Shown: positions 8,168 through 17,661, counted from the stretch's first letter. The stretch is 64,000 bases of DNA from JALYTY01 sp964546935 (GCA_964546935.1 CAZJLJ010000001.1:1-64000); one strand, 5' to 3'. Numbers and translations: made by a program. Notes: generated by a model not told the origin, from the sequence alone.

Positions 8168-9667
8168 ATGATTAACGCTGACGAAATCGCCGGAATCCTG
8201 AAGCAGCAAATCTCGAGCTTCAAGGGTCAAGTTCAAGAAGACGAAGTCGGAACCGTCATCGAGGTCGGTGCAAACCTTGCACGCGTGTACGGCTTGCGCG
8301 GCGTTCGCGCTTCCGAACTCGTCGAGTTCGGCAACGGCGTGCAAGGCGTCGCCCTGAACCTCGAAGAGGACAACGTCGGCGTCGTGATCATGGGCGAAGA
8401 CGAAGACATCAAGGAAGGCGACAAGGTTCGACGCACGGGACGCATCGCGTCGGTGCCGGTCGGCGAAGCGCTTCTCGGTCGCGTCGTCAATCCGCTCGGC
8501 CAACCGGTCGACGGCAAAGGCCCGATCACCACGAACAAGTTCCGCACGATCGAAAATGTCGCCCCAACCGTCGTTCAGCGTCAACCGGTGAAGCAGTCTC
8601 TCCCAACGGGTATTCGCGCGATCGACGCATTGATTCCGATCGGAAAAGGTCAGCGCGAGCTGATCATCGGCGACCGTTCGACGGGTAAGACCGCGATTGC
8701 CATCGACACGATCATCAATCAAAAGGGCCGCAACGTTTTCTGCGTCTACGTTGCAATCGGCCAAAAGAATTCGACTGTTGCCGCACTGCACCAGATTCTC
8801 GAACAGCGCGGCGCGATGGACTACACCACCATCGTTACGGTCGGCCCGTCCGAAGCAGCTGCGCTTCGCTGGATCGCTCCGTTCGCAGGCGCGGCCATGG
8901 GCGAAGAGTTGATGTACGCGGGCAAAGACGTCCTCATCGTTTTCGATGATCTGACGAAGCACGCGCAGTCGTACCGCGAAATGTCGCTGTTGCTGCGTCG
9001 TCCGCCGGGCCGCGAAGCATACCCGGGCGACGTGTTCTTCTTACACTCGCGCCTGCTGGAACGTGCTGCAAAGCTTTCCGACGACCTCGGCGGCGGATCG
9101 ATGACGGCACTCCCGATCATTGAAACGCAGGCCGGCGACTTCTCGGCGTACATTCCGACCAACGTGATCTCAATCACCGACGGTCAGATCTACCTCACGC
9201 CGAGCTTGTTCTTCCAGGGTATCCGTCCCGCGGTCGACGTCGGTCTTTCCGTGTCGCGCGTCGGCGGTTCCGCTCAAACGAAGGCGATGAAATCCGTAGC
9301 CGGCCAGCTGAAGCTGGAACTCGCGCAATACCGCGATCTTGCGGCGTTCGCAAAGCTCGCCAGCGATTTGGATAAGGCGACGCAGAATCAGCTGCTGCGC
9401 GGTGAGAAGCTCACCGAGCTCCTGAAGCAGCCGCAGTATCAGCCGCAGGCGACCGAAGATCAAGTCGCGCTGCTATACGGCGCAACGAAAGGCTTCGTCA
9501 ACGACATCGAAACGAGCCGTCTGCAAGAGTGGGCGAAGGGCTTCATCGACTTCTTGCACTCGAAGTATCCGGATATTCCGAAATCGATCTCGGAGAGCGG
9601 CCAGCTTTCGGACGACGTGAAAAAGCAGCTAGACCAAGCGCTCACGGAATTCAATAAGAGCTTTTAA
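8168..9667 (+). CDS. atpA: F1Fo ATP synthase subunit alpha
   Basis: The alpha subunit is the non-catalytic nucleotide-binding subunit of F1. The 499-residue protein has the Walker A motif GDRSTGKT at 168-175, preceded by GIRAIDALIPIGKGQRELI, and the alpha signature around PAVDVGLSVSRVGGSAQTKAMK. Length is normal. The ATG at 8168 has no free ribosome-binding site: the best candidate is buried in the hairpin just upstream. The stop TAA shares its last base with the atpG ATG. Confidence 0.96.
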   Translation: MINADEIAGILKQQISSFKGQVQEDEVGTVIEVGANLARVYGLRGVRASELVEFGNGVQGVALNLEEDNVGVVIMGEDEDIKEGDKVRRTGRIASVPVGEALLGRVVNPLGQPVDGKGPITTNKFRTIENVAPTVVQRQPVKQSLPTGIRAIDALIPIGKGQRELIIGDRSTGKTAIAIDTIINQKGRNVFCVYVAIGQKNSTVAALHQILEQRGAMDYTTIVTVGPSEAAALRWIAPFAGAAMGEELMYAGKDVLIVFDDLTKHAQSYREMSLLLRRPPGREAYPGDVFFLHSRLLERAAKLSDDLGGGSMTALPIIETQAGDFSAYIPTNVISITDGQIYLTPSLFFQGIRPAVDVGLSVSRVGGSAQTKAMKSVAGQLKLELAQYRDLAAFAKLASDLDKATQNQLLRGEKLTELLKQPQYQPQATEDQVALLYGATKGFVNDIETSRLQEWAKGFIDFLHSKYPDIPKSISESGQLSDDVKKQLDQALTEFNKSF

Positions 9668-10542
9668 TGCCTTCTGTAAAAGATCTTCGCGAGCGGATAC
9701 GCTCGTTGAAGAATACGCAGCAAATCACCAAGGCGATGAAACAAGTCGCTGCGGCCAAGATTCGCCGGGCGGAACAGGCGCAAAAACAAGCGCGTCCGTA
9801 CGCGGATACGTTGGCGGAGATGCTGCGCGATCTTATTGCGAGCGTAGGTTCCGTCGACCATCCCTTCATGAAGCCGGGCCGCGAAGGCGCGCCGATCGGC
9901 ATCATCTTGATGACGGCCGACAAAGGGCTTGCGGGTGCGTTCAATTCCAACATCACGCGTGAGGCGGAACTTTACGCTCGCGAGCATCGCAACGTTGCCT
10001 ACTACACCGTCGGCATCAAGGCACGCAACTTCGTGCGCCGCGCCGGCGTTGCCGACCATCCGACGTGGGCGCTTAACGCGCAGCCGAAGATCGATGCGGC
10101 TCGTGAAGTAGCGCACCGTGTAACGCAAGACTTCGTGGCCGGCAAAATTTCCGGCATCACGCTGATCTCATCGAAGCTCATTTCGATGATGTCCCAGCGT
10201 CCGGAGACGCGCAAGCTCGTTCCAATCGAACGTTCTGAGCTCGCGGGCGAAGCGTCGCAACAAGAGGGGCAGCCGAAGGGCGCCGTCGAGTTCGCGCCGT
10301 CGCCGGAGTTCGTGCTCTCGCGTTTGCTGCCGAAGTACCTCGAGTTCACGCTTTTCTCGGCGATGCTAGAAACCGATGCCGCGTTCTACGCTGCGCAGCT
10401 TCTCGCAATGAACAACGCGACGGACAATGCCGGCAAGCTGATCGACGAGTTGACGATTCAGATGAACAACGCGCGTCAGGCCGCTATTACCAAAGAATTG
10501 CTCGAAATCGTCGGCGGCGCGGAAGCGCTCGTCAACGGCTGA
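9667..10542 (+). CDS. atpG: F1Fo ATP synthase subunit gamma
   Basis: Gamma is the central rotor shaft linking catalysis in F1 to c-ring rotation. The 291-residue product begins with the family start MPSVKDLRERIRSLKNTQQI and ends with the conserved C-terminal helix containing NATDNAGKLIDEL and NNARQAAITKELLEIVGGAEAL. The middle includes ADKGLAGAFN, also typical. It directly follows atpA with a 1-nt overlap and precedes atpD by 35 nt. Confidence 0.96.
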   Translation: MPSVKDLRERIRSLKNTQQITKAMKQVAAAKIRRAEQAQKQARPYADTLAEMLRDLIASVGSVDHPFMKPGREGAPIGIILMTADKGLAGAFNSNITREAELYAREHRNVAYYTVGIKARNFVRRAGVADHPTWALNAQPKIDAAREVAHRVTQDFVAGKISGITLISSKLISMMSQRPETRKLVPIERSELAGEASQQEGQPKGAVEFAPSPEFVLSRLLPKYLEFTLFSAMLETDAAFYAAQLLAMNNATDNAGKLIDELTIQMNNARQAAITKELLEIVGGAEALVNG

Positions 10543-10577
10543 CCCAAATAGACACCGTTTAAAGGACACTAAAGAAG

Positions 10578-12056
10578 ATGGCTGCCACCGGTAAAGTTGT
10601 GCAAGTGCTCGGTAACGTCGTGGACGTCGAGTTCACGGCGGAGACGCTGCCCAAAATCAACGACGCGTTGACCGTTCGCGTCAACGAAGATTCGCATGCC
10701 GGACAGAACGGGCATTCAGCCGGCGCCGCGCAAGGCGTGGAGCTTGGCGGTACCGCGATGCAGGCTCGCGATCTCGTTCTCGAAGTGCAAGACGAACTCG
10801 GTAACAACCAAGTGCGTTGCCTCGCGATGGGATCGACCGACGGTTTGCGCCGCGGCGACGTCGTGACCAGCACCGGCGGACCGATCGAAGTTCCGGTTGG
10901 TGAAGGCACGCTCGGACGCATTTTCAACGTCCTTGGAAAGCCGATCGACAGCGACGCGCCGGTGAAAGCGGCGGCACAGTGGCCGATTCACCGTCCCGCT
11001 CCCGATTTCAAATCGCAAGACCCGACGCCGAAACTCTTCGAAACCGGCATCAAAGTCATCGACTTGATGGCGCCTTATACGCGCGGTGGTAAGGTCGGAC
11101 TCTTCGGCGGCGCGGGCGTCGGCAAGACGGTCCTCATTCAAGAACTCATCCGCAACATCGCTAACGTTCACAAGGGTTTCTCGGTCTTCACCGGCGTCGG
11201 CGAACGTACGCGTGAAGGCAACGACCTCTGGCTCGAAATGAAAGAGTCCGGCGTTCTCGCGCAAACGACGCTTGTGTTCGGTCAGATGGACGAGCCCCCG
11301 GGCGTGCGTTTCCGCATCGCGCAAACGGGCGTAACTATGGCCGAATACTTCCGCGACGAGCTAGGTTCGGACGTGCTGTTGTTTATGGACAACATCTTCC
11401 GTTATCTGCAAGCAGGCTCGGAAGTCTCGGCACTCATGGGCCGCATGCCGTCGGCCGTCGGTTATCAGCCGACGCTCTCGACCGACGTGGGTTCGCTCGA
11501 AGAACGCATCACGTCGACCAACAAGGGCTCGATCACGTCGGTGCAAGCCGTTTACGTGCCCGCCGACGACTACACCGATCCGGCCGTCGCCGTGACGTTC
11601 GCTCACTTGGACGCAACGACCGCGCTTTCGCGTCCGATTTCGGAACTCGGCATCTATCCCGCCGTCGATCCGCTCGCATCGAACTCGCGCATCCTCGATC
11701 CGCAAATCGTCGGCCAGGAGCACTACAACGTAGCTCGTGGCGTGCAAGAAACGCTGCAGCGCTATAAGGATCTCCAGGACATCATCGCGATTCTTGGCGT
11801 CGAAGAACTTTCGGAAGAAGACAAGATCGTCGTTGCACGTGCACGCCGCATGCAGCGTATGTTCTCGCAGCCGTTCTTCGTCGCGGAACAGTTCACGGGT
11901 ACGCCCGGAAAGTACGTCAAGATCGAAGACACGATCCGTTCGTTCAAAGAGATCCTCGAGGGCAAAGTCGACAATCTGCCGGAACAGGCGTTCTTCTACA
12001 AGGGCAGCATCGACGAGGTGAAGGAAGCCGCCGAAAAGCTCGGCGCAACGGCCTAA
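10578..12056 (+). CDS. atpD: F1Fo ATP synthase subunit beta
   Basis: Beta carries the catalytic sites for ATP synthesis and hydrolysis. The 492-residue protein has the Walker A motif GGAGVGKT at 177-184, the GERTREGNDL segment, FMDNIFRYLQAGSEVSALMGR, and the PAVDPLASNSRIL signature. The N-terminal barrel holds an extra polar, glycine- and histidine-containing stretch of about 25 residues (around 36-62) compared with the usual 460-480-residue proteins. The N-terminal ORF is continuous, so the insertion is real and not a frameshift. atpC follows after 3 nt. Confidence 0.96.
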   Translation: MAATGKVVQVLGNVVDVEFTAETLPKINDALTVRVNEDSHAGQNGHSAGAAQGVELGGTAMQARDLVLEVQDELGNNQVRCLAMGSTDGLRRGDVVTSTGGPIEVPVGEGTLGRIFNVLGKPIDSDAPVKAAAQWPIHRPAPDFKSQDPTPKLFETGIKVIDLMAPYTRGGKVGLFGGAGVGKTVLIQELIRNIANVHKGFSVFTGVGERTREGNDLWLEMKESGVLAQTTLVFGQMDEPPGVRFRIAQTGVTMAEYFRDELGSDVLLFMDNIFRYLQAGSEVSALMGRMPSAVGYQPTLSTDVGSLEERITSTNKGSITSVQAVYVPADDYTDPAVAVTFAHLDATTALSRPISELGIYPAVDPLASNSRILDPQIVGQEHYNVARGVQETLQRYKDLQDIIAILGVEELSEEDKIVVARARRMQRMFSQPFFVAEQFTGTPGKYVKIEDTIRSFKEILEGKVDNLPEQAFFYKGSIDEVKEAAEKLGATA

Positions 12057-12059
12057 CCA

Positions 12060-12470
12060 ATGGCGCACACCCTGCCCTTCAAGCTCATTACACCCACCCG
12101 CGTCGTTTTCGAAGGCGATGCCGAGTTGGTAATTGCGACGACGACCGAGGGCGAAGAGGGCGTCCTTCCGCAGCACGCGCCGTTTCTTGCGGCGTTGAAG
12201 CCGGGCGTGCTCCGAGCGAATGTCGTCGAACAGAGCGCAGGCAAGCGACTGGAACTCGCCACGAGCGAAGGTTTCATGCAAGCGTTGCCGGATCGCGTAA
12301 CGATTCTTGTCGATGAAGCCCTAGCGTTCGAAGATATCGATGTTGCGGGGACTCGCGAAGAATTGGCCGCGGCACTCGAACGTCAAAAGAACGTAACCGG
12401 GGAAGAGTACGCCCGCGAGCAAGCAATCATCGACTTCGCAAACGCGAAATTGCGGCTCACAAACCATTAA
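12060..12470 (+). CDS. atpC: F1Fo ATP synthase subunit epsilon
   Basis: Epsilon is the rotor subunit that regulates ATP hydrolysis. The 136-residue protein has the N-terminal beta-sandwich pattern (FKLITPTRVVFEGDAELVIATTTEGEEGVLPQHAPFLAAL region) and a C-terminal pair of short helices ending in FANAKLRL. Length is typical. It is the last gene of the operon, and a strong hairpin follows 38 nt after the stop. Confidence 0.93.
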   Translation: MAHTLPFKLITPTRVVFEGDAELVIATTTEGEEGVLPQHAPFLAALKPGVLRANVVEQSAGKRLELATSEGFMQALPDRVTILVDEALAFEDIDVAGTREELAAALERQKNVTGEEYAREQAIIDFANAKLRLTNH

Positions 12471-12508
12471 TTTTCGCTGGAATACTGCGACTAACGGCCG
12501 ATAATAAA

Positions 12509-12543
12509 GCGGGGCGCACTCATGCGCCCCGCGAACGTTTTGT
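12509..12543 (+). terminator. Intrinsic terminator of the atp operon
   Basis: A perfect 10-bp GC-rich stem (12509-12518 with 12523-12532) has a CTCA loop and is followed by GAACGTTTTG. It lies between atpC and murA. The T-tract is short and slightly displaced, but stem strength and position support termination. The murA start follows at 12550, so the murA promoter may overlap this region. Confidence 0.7.
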
Positions 12544-12549
12544 GACGGG

Positions 12550-13905
12550 ATGCTCGATCGCTTAGAGACCACGCTGCGAGTCCGCGGCGGATCACGGCTG
12601 GAAGGCTCGGTTGCAACGCACGGCGCTAAGAACGCCGCGTTGCCTATTATGGCTGCCGCATTGCTTGCCAAGGGGACCGTTACGCTGCGGAGTGTGCCAC
12701 GCATTACCGACGTTTCGGTGATGTGGTCGTTGCTCGAAGCGCTCGGTGCGCGAATCCGTTACGAGGGTGACAACACCGTCACGATCGATTCGAGCAACGT
12801 TGCGTCGTATCGCGCGCCCTATACACTCGTTCGCAAACTTGCCGCATCATTCGATATCGTCGGTCCGTTGCTCGGACGTTTCGGTCGCGCGGAAGTACCG
12901 CTGCCCGGCGGATGCGTCCTCGGCACGCGCGCGACGGATATGCACGAACAGGCTTTTATGGCGCTCGGATGCGACGTGCGCAATGCCCACGGTTATCTCA
13001 TTGCCGAAAGCAAACAAAAACGTTTGCAAGGCGGTTCGATCGAATTCCGTGTTCCCAGCGTCGGCGCAACGAAGAACGCGATGCTGGCATCGGTTTTAGC
13101 CGAGGGCACGACAACGATCACGAACGCCGCGATGGAGCCGGAAGTCGTGGATCTCGCCGGCTTCCTCAATGCCATGGGCGCAAAGATCGAAGGTGCCGGC
13201 ACCGATGTGATTCGCATCGACGGTGTTAGCGAATTGCACGGCGTCGAGTACGAAATTATCCCCGATCGCATCGTTACCGCATCGTTGTTGCTCTGTGGAC
13301 TTGCCACGCGCGGCGACGTGACCGTAACGAAATGCCGCCCCGATCATCTCGAGGCATTCATGATGAAGATGCAAGAGTGCGGCGTCGATCTTACCTACGG
13401 CGACGATTGGATTCGTGTCGACGGAAGCACGATCACCGGCGGCACTGATATTCTCACCGCGCCGCATCCCGGTTTTCCGACCGACCTGCAACCGCAGATG
13501 GTCTCGTTCCTGTGCACCGTTCCGGGGACAAGCGTCGTCGAAGAATCGATCTTCAATGCACGCTTTTCATACGTCAACGAACTCGCGCGCATGGGCGCCG
13601 ACGTTCGCGTTTCAATGGAGAGCAATACCGCGGTCGTTAAAGGCGTTGCGCAATTGCAGGGCGCGCCCGTTGAAGCACCCGACATTCGCGCCGGCGCGGC
13701 GCTGGTTGTCGCCGGCCTCGCCGCTGCGGGCGAGACCGAGATCATTGGGCTGGAGTACATCGATCGAGGATACGAACGCTTGGAAGAGATGCTTTCGTCC
13801 CTCGGCGCCCAAGTTCAACGCAGCAGCGGTGTTACGCCGCTGATGGAACCCGCGAGTCTCTTTGAGACGCGCGAATATCCGCGTATCAGCTCGGCGGCGG
13901 GCTAA
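12550..13905 (+). CDS. murA: UDP-N-acetylglucosamine 1-carboxyvinyltransferase
   Basis: MurA transfers enolpyruvate from PEP to UDP-GlcNAc, the first committed step of peptidoglycan synthesis in the cytosol. The 451-residue protein has the substrate-binding K-N at 27-28 (GAKNAALPI) and the PEP-binding loop cysteine at 122 in PLPGGCVLGTRATD. That cysteine is the fosfomycin target, and its presence implies the enzyme is of the sensitive type. Length is slightly above the usual 420 residues. It is followed by mreB after a 60-nt AT-rich gap, linking it to cell-shape functions. Confidence 0.94.
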   Translation: MLDRLETTLRVRGGSRLEGSVATHGAKNAALPIMAAALLAKGTVTLRSVPRITDVSVMWSLLEALGARIRYEGDNTVTIDSSNVASYRAPYTLVRKLAASFDIVGPLLGRFGRAEVPLPGGCVLGTRATDMHEQAFMALGCDVRNAHGYLIAESKQKRLQGGSIEFRVPSVGATKNAMLASVLAEGTTTITNAAMEPEVVDLAGFLNAMGAKIEGAGTDVIRIDGVSELHGVEYEIIPDRIVTASLLLCGLATRGDVTVTKCRPDHLEAFMMKMQECGVDLTYGDDWIRVDGSTITGGTDILTAPHPGFPTDLQPQMVSFLCTVPGTSVVEESIFNARFSYVNELARMGADVRVSMESNTAVVKGVAQLQGAPVEAPDIRAGAALVVAGLAAAGETEIIGLEYIDRGYERLEEMLSSLGAQVQRSSGVTPLMEPASLFETREYPRISSAAG

Positions 13906-13965
13906 AAATCAACATTTTTCATCGGTTTTTACAGTAAATCATCTAGATAATTCGGGAGTTCGGAG

Positions 13966-14946
13966 TTGGACATCGGGATCGATCTCGGCACGGCAAACGT
14001 GCTGGTGCACGTTAAAGGCAAAGGTATCGTTCTGCGCGAGCCGTCGGTCGTCGCGAAGGATATGAACAACGGCAAAGTGCTGGCCGTTGGCGAGGAAGCG
14101 CGTCAAATGCTCGGTAAAACGCCGGCGCACATTCAAGCGATTCGTCCGCTCCGCGACGGTGTGATCGCCGATTTCGAAGTTACCGAAGCAATGCTTTCGT
14201 ACTTCATCAAGAAAGTGATGAAAGATCGTTCGTGGTGGTCTTCCATCATCAAACCGAAGCCGCACGTCACGATTTGCGTTCCGGCGGAGATCACGAGCGT
14301 TGAAGAGCGCGCTGTAAAAGATGCAGCGAAGCTCGCGGGCGCGCGTAGCGTCGACATTATCGAAGAACCGATGGCAGCGGCAATCGGCGCGGGACTTCCG
14401 ATCGAAGGCCCGTCGGGCAGCATGGTCGTGGATATTGGCGGAGGCACTACGGACGTCGCCGTCATTTCGCTCGGCGGTGTCGTCGTTTCGCAATCGCTTC
14501 GCGTTGCCGGCAACAAACTCGACGATGCGATCGTGCGCTACATTCGCCGCGTCTACAACCTGATGATCGGCGAACGCACCGCGGAAGAGATCAAGATCAA
14601 GATCGGTTCGGCCTACAAGCTAGAACAAGAACTTGCGATGGAGATTCGCGGCCGCGATCTAATCAACGGTCTTCCGAAGACGGTGAAGATTACCAGCGAA
14701 GAAATTCGCGAAGCGCTTTCAGAACCGGTGAGCGCGATTGTCGAAGCGGTGAAAGCCGTGCTCGAAAAGACGCCGCCGGAACTCGCGGCAGATATCATCG
14801 ACCGCGGCGTGATCCTGACCGGCGGCGGTGCGCTGTTGCGTGGTTTGGATAAGTTGCTGTCGGAAGTCACCGGTGTCCCGGCAATTGTCGCAGACGATCC
14901 GCTCTCATGCGTCGCCCTCGGAACGGGAATGCGCCTGCACCTCTAA
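13966..14946 (+). CDS. mreB: Rod shape-determining protein MreB
   Basis: This is a bacterial actin homologue that organises lateral wall synthesis. The 326-residue protein has the actin-fold phosphate-1 motif IGIDLGTANVLV at the N-terminus, the VDIGGGTTDVAVISLGG phosphate-2 segment near residue 150, and LTGGGALLRGLDKLL near 285 for adenosine binding. The start is TTG at 13966, preceded by GGAG 5 nt upstream. The spacer after murA is AT-rich and could hold a separate promoter; I found only a GATAAT-like -10, with no convincing -35. mreC and mreD do not follow. Confidence 0.95.
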   Translation: MDIGIDLGTANVLVHVKGKGIVLREPSVVAKDMNNGKVLAVGEEARQMLGKTPAHIQAIRPLRDGVIADFEVTEAMLSYFIKKVMKDRSWWSSIIKPKPHVTICVPAEITSVEERAVKDAAKLAGARSVDIIEEPMAAAIGAGLPIEGPSGSMVVDIGGGTTDVAVISLGGVVVSQSLRVAGNKLDDAIVRYIRRVYNLMIGERTAEEIKIKIGSAYKLEQELAMEIRGRDLINGLPKTVKITSEEIREALSEPVSAIVEAVKAVLEKTPPELAADIIDRGVILTGGGALLRGLDKLLSEVTGVPAIVADDPLSCVALGTGMRLHL

Positions 14947-14982
14947 CGGGACCGGAGGCTCGTAATCGGGTAAAACCCGAGA

Positions 14983-15642
14983 ATGGGCATCCAAGCGGTG
15001 ATCGATGCGCGAACCGAGCGTATCGAACATGTGGTGGAAGAGTGCGCGCGCGTTATCTTTGCGGGCGGCACGATCATCTTCCCAAACGACACGAGTTACG
15101 GCATCGCTTGCGATCCTTATCGGTCCGAGGCAATCGATCGCGTCTACGGCGCGAAACGACGTCCCGACAATAAACCGCTAACACTTCATGTTGCCACGCC
15201 TGCGGAGTTTCTCGAGTACGCTCGGGAAAATCCGCATGCGATCTTGGCATCGAAACGGTTGCTTCCCGGGCCCGTTACGCTGATCGTGCGAAAGCCGGCA
15301 TTCGTTAGCGAAGAGTTGACCGCTGGAATGCCCACGCTTGGCTTTCGCGTGCCGGATGAACCCCTGGCGAGAGCAATTCTGGACCGGTGCGGGCCGCTCG
15401 CGGTCTCGAGTGCAAATCCGAGCGGAGGGACTCCATACCGCGGCGACGGCCAGGTAACCGAGCTTCCGCCTGCCGACCTACTAATCGAGCATGGTCCAAC
15501 CCGCTATCAGCTCGAATCATCAATTGTGGACTTGACTGTGAACCCCCCGCGCTTGTTGCGCGAAGGCGCCGTTTCCCTCGAGCGCATCTCCGAGCTTCTT
15601 GGCCCGGTGGAACGCTACACGATTCGAGTGCGCGCACAATGA
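14983..15642 (+). CDS. tsaC: L-threonylcarbamoyladenylate synthase (Sua5/YrdC/TsaC)
   Basis: This enzyme makes threonylcarbamoyl-AMP from threonine, bicarbonate and ATP for t6A modification of tRNAs reading ANN codons. The 219-residue protein carries the YrdC fold hallmarks: GGTIIFPNDTSYGIACD near 27-43, KRRPDNKPLTLHV, LPGPVTLI, and the SSANPSGG motif near 142-149. It lacks the extra C-terminal Sua5 domain found in longer homologues, so it is a TsaC-type protein. Its stop overlaps the ATG of the following gene by 4 nt. Confidence 0.92.
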   Translation: MGIQAVIDARTERIEHVVEECARVIFAGGTIIFPNDTSYGIACDPYRSEAIDRVYGAKRRPDNKPLTLHVATPAEFLEYARENPHAILASKRLLPGPVTLIVRKPAFVSEELTAGMPTLGFRVPDEPLARAILDRCGPLAVSSANPSGGTPYRGDGQVTELPPADLLIEHGPTRYQLESSIVDLTVNPPRLLREGAVSLERISELLGPVERYTIRVRAQ

Positions 15643-16331
15643 CGAAGCGCTCCAAACCGGTTCTTGCGTTGGTCCTCGTTGCGTTGCTTGCGGCCGCGCC
15701 AAAGCCGCAGCCCTCGAATGCACCGACCGGCGGAACGAACTTCGACGTAGGCGCGTGGCACGTTCACGCGTCTTTGCTCGACGTTAGCTTCAAGACCGGC
15801 GATTTCAGCACGCCGAAACAAGTGACTATGACGCGCGAAGGCGGCGACATCGTCGCGGATCGCGCGAACGGCAACTATAAAACGCAAAACGCCACGCTCT
15901 ACGGGCATGTCGTTATGCACGATACGCAGGGCAATTTCGCGGGGCTTTCGTCAACCAAAGCCGCTTCGTCGCGGGGACCGGCGACGTTGACTGCGGATCA
16001 AGTTCAAATCAACGGCCAAGCGAAGGTGTACGTTGCCACCGGGCACGTTCATTACACGCAAGCCGATACGACAGTCGATGCGGACAAGGGCACGCTGAAC
16101 GACGAGCAACACGATCTATATCTCGAAGGCAACGTCCACATCGTGCAAGGCGATCGCACCATGGTCGCCGATCGTGTGCGATACAACACCGTTACGGGCC
16201 AAGCCCATGCGGAAGGGAACGTTACGATGCAGTTCCCGAGCCAAATCAATCCTCACTTCGCAACGCCGAAACCAATCGAGATCAAGAACCCGTTGCAGAA
16301 GAAGACGCCGCAGCCGACAGCCACGCCATAA
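15639..16331 (+). CDS. LptA/OstA-like periplasmic protein
   Basis: The 230-residue product begins with a signal peptide (MTKRSKPVLALVLVALLAAAP). It continues with repeated short beta motifs of the form V.L.G.V..... (GHVVMHDTQGNF, GHVHYTQADTTVDADKGTL, GNVHIVQGDRTMVADRVRYN, GNVTM), the pattern of the OstA/LptA beta-jellyroll repeats that bind lipid A during lipopolysaccharide transport. The start at 15639 forms an ATGA overlap with tsaC and gives a proper signal peptide; in-frame codons extend further upstream but lie inside tsaC. The tail is proline- and threonine-rich. A role in outer-membrane biogenesis is likely; the exact partner is unknown. Confidence 0.72.
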   Translation: MTKRSKPVLALVLVALLAAAPKPQPSNAPTGGTNFDVGAWHVHASLLDVSFKTGDFSTPKQVTMTREGGDIVADRANGNYKTQNATLYGHVVMHDTQGNFAGLSSTKAASSRGPATLTADQVQINGQAKVYVATGHVHYTQADTTVDADKGTLNDEQHDLYLEGNVHIVQGDRTMVADRVRYNTVTGQAHAEGNVTMQFPSQINPHFATPKPIEIKNPLQKKTPQPTATP

Positions 16332-16342
16332 AGGCAAAACGT

Positions 16343-17629
16343 ATGGAACCGACGCTTTTTGGAACGCAAATGCCGTCCGCGAAAGCGTCGCGAGAGCCCG
16401 ACGCGAATGCGCCGCTCGCGGCGCGAATGCGCCCGCGCACGATTGAAGAGTACGTTGGCCAAACCGATATCATCGGGCCGGGCCGTGCACTGCGGCGTGC
16501 AATAGAAACCGATCGCGTTCCATCCATGATTCTTTGGGGCCCGCCCGGTACGGGAAAGACGACGCTCGCGGAAATCATAGCGCGTTCCACCGGCGCGCAT
16601 TTTGCGCAGTTATCGGCGGTCAGCGCCGGAGTCGCCGATTTGCGCAAGGTCGTTGCGGAAGCGCAGACGCGTAAGAAAATCGGTCAACGCAGCGTGCTCT
16701 TCATCGATGAAATCCATCGCTTCAACAAAGCTCAGCAAGACGCGGTCTTGCCCTATGTGGAGGATGGAACCGTAACGCTCATCGGCGCAACCACGGAGAA
16801 CCCGTCCTTCGAAGTGAACTCGGCATTGCTCTCTCGCGCTCGCGTCTTTGTGCTGAAGCAACTCGACGACGAAGAGATCGCGACGATCGTCGATCGCGCG
16901 TTGAACGACGAAGAGCACGGCGTCGCCGCGTTGCGTGTAGAGCTCGATCCCGATGCTCGCGAAACGTTGATCGGGTATGCGAACGGGGACGCGCGTACAG
17001 CGTTAAACGCGCTGGAATTCGCATCCCAAACAGCTCCGGAACGCGACGGTGTTCGCCGTGTCGACAAAGCGTTGATCAAAGAAGCGTTGCAGAAGCGGGG
17101 CTCGACGTACGATAAAGGCGGCGAGCAACATTACGACATCATCAGCGCGTTTATCAAAAGCATCCGCGCCAGCGACCCCGATGCGGCAGTTTATTGGCTC
17201 GCTCGGATGCTCGACGGCGGTGAAGATCCGCTTTTCATTGCACGCCGTCTGGTCATTCTTGCCTCCGAAGACGTTGGATTAGCCGATCCGCAAGGCATCC
17301 AAGTTGCAATCTCCGCCCAACAGGCCGCGCACTTCGTTGGTATGCCGGAAGGTTTCTATCCGCTTGCGCATGCAACGCTGTATTTGGCGAAGGCTCCAAA
17401 AAGTAATAGCGTCGGCCGCGCATACGGCGAAGCGATGCGCGACGTTCAGGAAACGCGTAACGATCCGGTGCCGCTGCATCTGCGGAACGCCCCGACGGGT
17501 CTTATGAAAAACCTTGGCTACGGCCGGGATTACCACTATGCGCACGACGACTACAGCGTGAAACAAGAGAATTTGCCCGAAAATCTACGCGGGCGCAAGT
17601 ACTACGACCCCGGGGAAAACGACCAATAA
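16343..17629 (+). CDS. rarA: Replication-associated recombination protein A (RarA/MgsA AAA+ ATPase)
   Basis: RarA is a clamp-loader-like AAA+ ATPase acting at stalled replication forks. The 428-residue protein has PLAARMRPRTIEEYVGQ near the N-terminus, Walker A GPPGTGKTT at 66-74, Walker B LFIDEIHRFNKAQQDA near 115, sensor 1 IGATTENPSFEVNSALLSR, and the C-terminal YLARAPKSN-like segment with RKYY.P near the end. These are all diagnostic of the family. It begins 11 nt after the LptA-like gene, and its stop precedes a GC-rich hairpin. Confidence 0.94.
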   Translation: MEPTLFGTQMPSAKASREPDANAPLAARMRPRTIEEYVGQTDIIGPGRALRRAIETDRVPSMILWGPPGTGKTTLAEIIARSTGAHFAQLSAVSAGVADLRKVVAEAQTRKKIGQRSVLFIDEIHRFNKAQQDAVLPYVEDGTVTLIGATTENPSFEVNSALLSRARVFVLKQLDDEEIATIVDRALNDEEHGVAALRVELDPDARETLIGYANGDARTALNALEFASQTAPERDGVRRVDKALIKEALQKRGSTYDKGGEQHYDIISAFIKSIRASDPDAAVYWLARMLDGGEDPLFIARRLVILASEDVGLADPQGIQVAISAQQAAHFVGMPEGFYPLAHATLYLAKAPKSNSVGRAYGEAMRDVQETRNDPVPLHLRNAPTGLMKNLGYGRDYHYAHDDYSVKQENLPENLRGRKYYDPGENDQ

Positions 17630-17635
17630 AAAAAA

Positions 17636-17661
17636 GCGGCCCGGGCGTGTACCCGGACCGC
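17636..17661 (+). terminator. Probable transcription terminator after rarA
   Basis: GCGG-CCGGG (17636-17644 region) pairs with CCCGG-CCGC ending at 17661 with a single C-A mismatch and a CGTGTA loop. A run of A residues lies immediately upstream, but no clear T-run follows, so efficiency on the plus strand is uncertain. It separates rarA from the cysteine desulfurase gene. Confidence 0.5.

Noticed and set aside
8159..8962. Long open frame antisense to atpA
   Set aside because: It is a shadow of the strongly conserved alpha-subunit gene; its translation is arginine-, aspartate- and histidine-rich with no family similarity.
11361..12281. 306-codon frame antisense to atpD
   Set aside because: Lies opposite the beta-subunit gene and matches the codon pattern of a GC-rich shadow; no start signals.
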